Assembly (NCBI RefSeq): GCF_900116285.1
Contig: NZ_FPAJ01000001.1
Span: 868,001-932,000 of the forward strand
Reading direction: 5' to 3'
Source: Sulfitobacter marinus
GTDB taxonomy: Bacteria; Pseudomonadota; Alphaproteobacteria; Rhodobacterales; Rhodobacteraceae
DNA: 64,000 bases
The notes below the pieces were generated by a model. The model was not told the origin of the DNA and made no database searches. It saw only the letters and a list, made by a program, of their open reading frames with translations. The stretch's first letter is position 1. Each line of letters starts with the position of its first letter. The position numbers and the translations under genes are program-made. Shown in pieces: positions 62,267 to 64,000 of this stretch.

Positions 62267-63290
62267 ACATCTGCTTCAAATCGACCGAACTGCGTTTGCC
62301 CACGTGATCAATATCATGGGTTAGAAACTGCTCGGCCGAGACACGCCCCGCCGCCCGAAGCGCAGAAATCACCGCCGGGTTCGGCACGGTTTTGGTGGCG
62401 ATCGACAGCTTGGACATCAGATCATCATCGGCAATCATGTGAATGTAGACGCGGTTCATTTGCCCCTCTTCGATCCGCCCCATGTCCAGCAATCGCTGCA
62501 CAAATTCGATGGCCCGCAATTCGCGCAACAAACTGGAGTTAAAGCTGATCTCGTTGATCCGGTTCTGAATCTCTATCGGGGTTTTCGGCAGGTCGGCGCG
62601 CTCCAACGGATTGATGTTGATAACGACAATATCCGGCGGCAAATTACGGGTGTATAATGGGAAAAGCGCAGGGTTTCCGGTATAGCCACCGTCCCAATAG
62701 GCCTCGGATTTTCCGGTTTCCGGATCAACGATATCAACCGCCTGAAACAAGGTCGGCAGACAGGCAGAGGCCAACAATGCGTCCGGGCCAATCTCGTCGC
62801 CCTCGAAAATCTTGATTTTGCCATCGCGCACCTTCGTGGCCCCGACAAAGAACCGAGGCGCATCCTGCCCGCACACCAGATCATAATTGAACTTTTCAAC
62901 GATATCACGCAGCGGGTTTTTATAGGCTGGGCCGTACACATAAGGCGATACGATTTGCGTCATCGCAGTGCTGACAGCGCTATGCCAACTGTATTCCATC
63001 GCCCGACTGATTGCCCCAACGCCGAAAGGGGCCAGCCAACCCGACAATTGGCTTTCGCCCACGCCAGACACTTTCTGCCAAAGCCAGTCCAGATTGTCCC
63101 TTGCGCCCTGACGCCCGCCCGAAATCATCCCCGCCTTAAGCGCGGCCCCATTCAAAGCACCCGCAGACGTGCCAGAAATCGCTGAAATCTCCAGATCGTC
63201 TTCCTCAAGCAACCGATCAAGAACACCCCACGTATAGGCCCCGTGCGCGCCGCCACCTTGCAAGCCCAGATTTATCTGTTTTTTCACCAT
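62259..63290 (-). CDS. Patatin-like phospholipase
   Basis: A 343-residue lipid acyl hydrolase of the RssA/patatin family with a Ser-Asp dyad: oxyanion loop GGGAHGAY (12-19), nucleophile S42 in SGTSAG, and D200 in YWDGGYTGNP. Cytoplasmic. It lies downstream of bdhA on the same strand, with a large palindrome between them. A role in lipid or polyhydroxybutyrate turnover is possible from context. Confidence 0.88.
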   Translation of the reverse strand: MVKKQINLGLQGGGAHGAYTWGVLDRLLEEDDLEISAISGTSAGALNGAALKAGMISGGRQGARDNLDWLWQKVSGVGESQLSGWLAPFGVGAISRAMEYSWHSAVSTAMTQIVSPYVYGPAYKNPLRDIVEKFNYDLVCGQDAPRFFVGATKVRDGKIKIFEGDEIGPDALLASACLPTLFQAVDIVDPETGKSEAYWDGGYTGNPALFPLYTRNLPPDIVVININPLERADLPKTPIEIQNRINEISFNSSLLRELRAIEFVQRLLDMGRIEEGQMNRVYIHMIADDDLMSKLSIATKTVPNPAVISALRAAGRVSAEQFLTHDIDHVGKRSSVDLKQMFS

Positions 63291-63321
63291 TGGATTGCCC
63301 CGCCCCGTTTCAAGAAAGACC

Positions 63322-63404
63322 GCCTCCGACGGGGATATTTAAGAGCCAGAGAAGCCCTGGACCGGTTCTATATTCTCTGGCTCTTAAATATCCTCGCCGA
63401 AGGC
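63322..63404. repeat. Long palindrome made of two inverted family 2 repeat units
   Basis: Left arm 63322-63353 and right arm 63373-63404 are 32 nt each and complementary at 29 positions, with a 19-nt spacer; the core is ATATTTAAGAGCCAGAGAA against its complement. The outer ends of both arms carry the TCCTCGCCGAAGGC unit seen at 11121 and 56691; the left one is diverged by three transitions. It sits between bdhA and the patatin gene. On RNA it would form a very stable hairpin. Confidence 0.8.
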
Positions 63405-63414
63405 ATAAAAGTTC

Positions 63415-64000
63415 TTAAAGCGCGGTCCAGCCACCGTCGACGCTGACGGTCGTGCCGGTGATTTGCGCCGCTGCGTCCGAACACAGGAATGTGGCCGTGC
63501 CGCCCAACTGCTCAACGGTCGCGAATTCTTTGCTGGGTTGGCGTTCAAGCATCACGTTTTTAATCACCTCGTCACGGCTCATCCCGTATTCTTTCATCGT
63601 GTCAGGAATTTGTTTCTCCACAATGTCGGTCAAAACATAACCCGGGCAGATGGCGTTGCAGGTGATCGGTTCTTTGGCGGTTTCAAGCGCGGTGGTTTTG
63701 GTCAGACCGACGATGCCATGTTTTGCGGCGATATAGGCTGATTTAAAGGGCGACGCCGTCAACCCATGTGCGGATGAGATGTTCAGCACCCGGCCCCAGC
63801 CAGCCTTGCGCATCATCGGCAGCGCCATCGCCGTGGTGTGAAACGCCGAGCTTAGATTGATGGCGATGATCGCATCCCATTTTTCCACGGGAAAGTCGGG
63901 GATCAGGGCCACGTGCTGAATGCCCGCGTTGTTGACCAGAATATCGCAGCGCCCTGCATCGGTCACGAACCGGCGGCAGTCGTCGCCCTTGGACATATCG
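63415..64000 (-). CDS. bdhA: 3-hydroxybutyrate dehydrogenase (partial, N-terminus beyond the window)
   Basis: Short-chain dehydrogenase that interconverts 3-hydroxybutyrate and acetoacetate. The visible 195 residues include NNAGIQHVALI, the catalytic serine in NISSAHGL, the YxxxK pair in YIAAKHG, CPGYVLTDIVEKQIPD and the end ITGTTVSVDGGWTAL. The Q-H-V and PGYV.T..VE.QI segments are characteristic of BdhA. The NAD-binding start lies past the right edge. Confidence 0.9.
   Translation of the reverse strand, partial: DMSKGDDCRRFVTDAGRCDILVNNAGIQHVALIPDFPVEKWDAIIAINLSSAFHTTAMALPMMRKAGWGRVLNISSAHGLTASPFKSAYIAAKHGIVGLTKTTALETAKEPITCNAICPGYVLTDIVEKQIPDTMKEYGMSRDEVIKNVMLERQPSKEFATVEQLGGTATFLCSDAAAQITGTTVSVDGGWTAL

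Noticed and set aside
1-64000. Prophage, insertion sequence, genomic island or CRISPR array
   Set aside because: No integrase, transposase, cas gene or regularly spaced direct repeats were seen; the tRNA is not followed by a direct repeat or integrase.

Overview
The window is a gene-dense, mid-to-high G+C chromosome segment from an alphaproteobacterium of the order Rhodobacterales, most likely a marine Roseobacter-type organism. The main reasons are the DMSP genes dmdA, acuI and a dmdB-like ligase, the trgA-trgB-cysK tellurite cluster first described in Rhodobacter, a circularly permuted two-piece tmRNA gene, the F1-ATPase inhibitor family DUF1476, a split cobalamin methionine synthase, and an RNase E with a long insert in its S1 domain. 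I see no phage, transposase or CRISPR. This is core chromosome with short, tightly overlapping operons.

Layout. 0-5.5 kb (minus strand): phrB, cfa, trgA, trgB, cysK and a partial mechanosensitive channel, which reads as a membrane, redox and light stress block. 5.6-10.7 kb: a five-gene minus-strand operon (DUF2182, DUF1326, DinB-like, dmdA, acuI) with a divergent GntR/FCD regulator; the shared promoter carries two copies of a 13-bp palindrome. 10.7-16 kb: ssrA, chrB-chrA, sspB, fumC and three small proteins. 16-24.5 kb: class I aldolase, a P450 with a membrane hydrolase, ccdA, tusA, rne and a small lipoprotein. 24.5-29.8 kb: dctB-dctD-type two-component pair, purC-purS-purQ, and the DUF1476 ATPase inhibitor. 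30-36.7 kb: a short MprF-like protein, then bmt, a corrinoid protein and DUF1638 (split methionine synthase parts), sufE and a lipoprotein. 36.7-42.8 kb: rnd, purM-purN, a tRNA with anticodon CAT, the dmdB-like ligase, a thioesterase and an acetyltransferase. 42.8-50 kb: cation/proton antiporter, zwf-pgl-pgi behind a LacI-type palindrome, a radical SAM protein, DUF2855. 50-57.4 kb: gyrA, M32 carboxypeptidase, ctaA, trmJ, a ThiE-like protein. 57.4-64 kb: HupE-like and DUF4198 genes with overlapping divergent start codons, psuK-psuG, DUF502, a patatin-like protein and a partial bdhA.

How genes work together. DmdA demethylates DMSP, a DmdB-type ligase would activate the methylmercaptopropionate formed, and AcuI removes toxic acryloyl-CoA; the GntR protein is the obvious candidate regulator. 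tmRNA tags stalled peptides and SspB, 2.4 kb away, delivers tagged proteins to ClpXP. zwf, pgl and pgi feed glucose 6-phosphate into the oxidative and Entner-Doudoroff routes. Bmt, the corrinoid protein and DUF1638 would make methionine from homocysteine.

The most notable points are the twin-operator DMSP operon with three uncharacterised passenger genes, a DctD-like regulator that has lost the GAFTGA loop, two families of dispersed intergenic repeats (one copy inside the dmdA-acuI spacer), and the overlapping divergent start codons at 58749. No database search was possible; family names rest on recognised motifs and gene order.
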